A DNA stretch of 64,000 nt from the NCBI RefSeq assembly GCF_000325705.1, contig NC_019904.1, forward strand, positions 5,191,501 to 5,255,500. Reading direction: 5' to 3'. This document shows, piece by piece, positions 62,599-64,000 of this stretch. The position numbers and the translations under genes are program-made. The stretch comes from Echinicola vietnamensis DSM 17526 (GTDB lineage Bacteria; Bacteroidota; Bacteroidia; Cytophagales; Cyclobacteriaceae). How positions within the stretch are numbered: the first letter of the stretch is position 1; each line of letters begins with the position of its first letter. The notes beneath the pieces are model-generated. The model did no database searches. It worked only from the letters and a program-made list of their open reading frames with translations, and had not been told where the DNA came from.

Positions 62599-63873
62599 CT
62601 ATTTACCTAATCCAAATACAGACTTAAAAATTATAACTAAATAAAAAACATAACTCACTAAAACTCCTATACTGTATAAAAATAATAAGTCGAAATAATC
62701 CAATCTTAATAAATCTGCTCCTATAAAAAGTAGAAAAACCATTAGTATAAACCTACCGTATTGCCAATACGCATTTAGTTTGATTTTATTTATTCCAACC
62801 AATATGATCCCTAATGGACTAACTAAAATTTGGGAAATAAAAACTAAACTAATTATCTCCACCACTTTACCTGATATTTCCCAATCTTTTCCAAAAATCA
62901 ATACGATAATATCCTCTCCATAAAATTTTAATGTAAGAAAAACTGGAATTCCAAATAAAAGCAAAATTCCTAATGTATTTAAAAACGTAGATTTCACCTC
63001 AGATACTTTACCACTTTTAAATGATTCAACGACCTTTTCAAAGAAAATATTACTAATAGTTTGAGCGACAAAAGATACAGGCAAAACAACGATCATATTG
63101 GCAAGGCCAAAATATCCAACTTCTTCCTTGGTATAATAAATCCCTAAAAAAACTACAATTAGCTGGATCCCAACAATATTAATCATATTAGATGGAACAT
63201 TATGCAGAGGAAAATCTTTATATTTTAAGAATATATTTTTCATACTCTTAAAATTATACTTTACAACAGGAAGGCTCGATTTAGCTTTCAGAAATAGGAA
63301 CAAACACCCAATGATTACACCAGTAATTTTACCTATTGCCAATCCAAATTCATTTCTTCCAAAAACCTTTGCTACGAGTAAGGCTAATGCCACATAAATA
63401 ATTGATTCAACAATTTTAGAAATTGCCTTTAATGTGAATTTTTTCTCTCTAATAAACCAATAATTTAAAATATTAAAAAATGCATAAAAGAGAACATAAA
63501 AGGGAACTAAATAAACCGTATGGTTTAATTTGAAACTACGAACTAAAAAATCCTTAAAAATAAAAACTAATGCGAATACAATTACAAAAAAAATGAATGC
63601 AAATAAGGTGTTTAATCCTAATACATCTTTTATTCTTCCTTTATTTTTTTCTAAAACTAAAGCATTTTCCAACTTTCCAGTTGAAGCAACAATTAATATG
63701 CTACATAACGAAACCAAGCCCGTAACTTCGGCCATTCCATTTTCATCATATACTCTCGTAAGAATAGGGCTACAAATAACAGGAATTAATTGGGCTATGA
63801 TTACATAAATAGCTTGATTTGCTATTAATCTAAAATAACTAGACTTACTCAAATTCAAAATTACACCTATCAC
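62599..63873 (-). CDS. Polysaccharide flippase (Wzx-like, MATE/MOP superfamily)
   Basis: A 424-residue inner-membrane protein with about twelve to fourteen helices (for example LIANQAIYVIIAQLIPVICS, TLFAFIFFVIVFALVFIFKD, FGLAIGKITGVIIGCLFLFL, FLLFIGADLLRLDYFDLLFL). It would flip lipid-linked repeat units across the inner membrane. The start at 63873 is GTG. The flippase begins 10 bp after a hairpin (63884-63910). It is the first gene seen of the operon running down to 54318. Confidence 0.87.
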   Translation of the reverse strand: MIGVILNLSKSSYFRLIANQAIYVIIAQLIPVICSPILTRVYDENGMAEVTGLVSLCSILIVASTGKLENALVLEKNKGRIKDVLGLNTLFAFIFFVIVFALVFIFKDFLVRSFKLNHTVYLVPFYVLFYAFFNILNYWFIREKKFTLKAISKIVESIIYVALALLVAKVFGRNEFGLAIGKITGVIIGCLFLFLKAKSSLPVVKYNFKSMKNIFLKYKDFPLHNVPSNMINIVGIQLIVVFLGIYYTKEEVGYFGLANMIVVLPVSFVAQTISNIFFEKVVESFKSGKVSEVKSTFLNTLGILLLFGIPVFLTLKFYGEDIIVLIFGKDWEISGKVVEIISLVFISQILVSPLGIILVGINKIKLNAYWQYGRFILMVFLLFIGADLLRLDYFDLLFLYSIGVLVSYVFYLVIIFKSVFGLGK

Positions 63874-63883
63874 GAAAAGAACT

Positions 63884-63910
63884 CCACCCCTCTTTTATTG
63901 AAAGGGGTGG
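63884..63910. terminator. Hairpin between aminotransferase and flippase genes
   Basis: CCACCCC and GGGGTGG pair around a short AT-rich loop. On the minus strand the stem is followed only by GAGTTCTTTTCG, so it is a weak terminator at most. It sits 8 bp after the upstream stop codon. Confidence 0.5.
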
Positions 63911-63918
63911 ATTATATT

Positions 63919-64000
63919 TTAAATTATTGAATATAAATAATTAATTTGATCCTTAAGATCAATTTGATGATTACCTACAAATAATCCATTTGTATCCAAC
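63919..64000 (-). CDS. DegT/DnrJ/EryC1-type aminotransferase, last 26 residues
   Basis: The frame is open from the window edge to TAA at 63919 and reads LDTNGLFVGNHQIDLKDQIN followed by YLYSII. The GLFVGNHxxD motif near the C-terminus is characteristic of PLP-dependent sugar aminotransferases/dehydratases of surface polysaccharide synthesis (RfbH-like branch). The rest lies outside the window. Confidence 0.65.
   Translation of the reverse strand, partial: LDTNGLFVGNHQIDLKDQINYLYSII

Noticed and set aside
1..64000. tRNA, rRNA or CRISPR loci
   Set aside because: No cloverleaf-like, rRNA-like or regularly spaced repeat sequence was recognised by eye. A dedicated scan could still find a tRNA.

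Overview
The window is a piece of a Bacteroidota chromosome, probably from the Cytophagales (Cyclobacteriaceae-like; this placement is inference from gene content). It carries two SusC/SusD pairs, a hybrid two-component regulator of the polysaccharide-utilisation type, Bacteroidetes-type conjugation genes (traE to traN, mobA/B/C, rteC) and a surface-polysaccharide locus. No rRNA, tRNA or CRISPR array was seen.

1-13.4 kb is a sialic-acid utilisation locus. Reading leftwards from 8.9 kb: susC, susD, an N-acetylneuraminate lyase, a fusion of a Kelch-type sialic-acid mutarotase with a sodium:solute symporter, and the start of a putative sialidase lipoprotein cut by the window edge. A divergent hybrid sensor/regulator (9184-13386) probably controls it. 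The proposed chain is: sialidase releases sialic acid, SusCD takes it across the outer membrane, the periplasmic propeller equilibrates the anomers and hands them to its own fused symporter, and the lyase starts catabolism.

13.5-20.3 kb is a scarred region. A radC gene (about 155 codons when rejoined) is split inside its HNHPSG metal-binding motif by a 3.5-kb element encoding three overlapping tyrosine recombinases, which matches the 'recombinases in trio' (RIT) architecture. Next come about 600 bases without a gene, then a sulfatase and the last ~190 codons of a beta-galactosidase whose front is missing.

20.3-53.1 kb is the core of an integrative conjugative element (ICE). The tra operon (30.6 to 20.4 kb, leftward) ends in a strong terminator. 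The mob operon (53.0 to 46.7 kb, leftward) is interrupted after its fifth codon by an IS66 element with a perfect 8-bp duplication. The tra and mob operons share the same ~30-bp upstream element and promoter-like spacing, so they probably share a regulator. Candidates are RteC and an unusual Crp/Fnr-like protein with a ~300-residue unknown C-terminal region, encoded next to the tra operon. Cargo between the two operons includes a redox-flavoured module (a MauE-like membrane protein, a small secreted two-cysteine protein, a TlpA-like thioredoxin and a SusC/SusD pair), an AT-rich HTH/coiled-coil gene, a membrane protein, a stand-alone response regulator and a frameshifted TPR histidine kinase. 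No ICE integrase, ParA or TraO/P/Q was seen in the window.

53.1-64 kb is an AT-rich surface-polysaccharide locus, all leftward: the tail of a DegT-type aminotransferase, a flippase, two GT4 and one GT2 glycosyltransferases, an NAD-dependent epimerase, an unrecognised exported protein, a Wzi-like outer-membrane protein, a WecA/MraY-type initiating transferase and a sugar nucleotidyltransferase.
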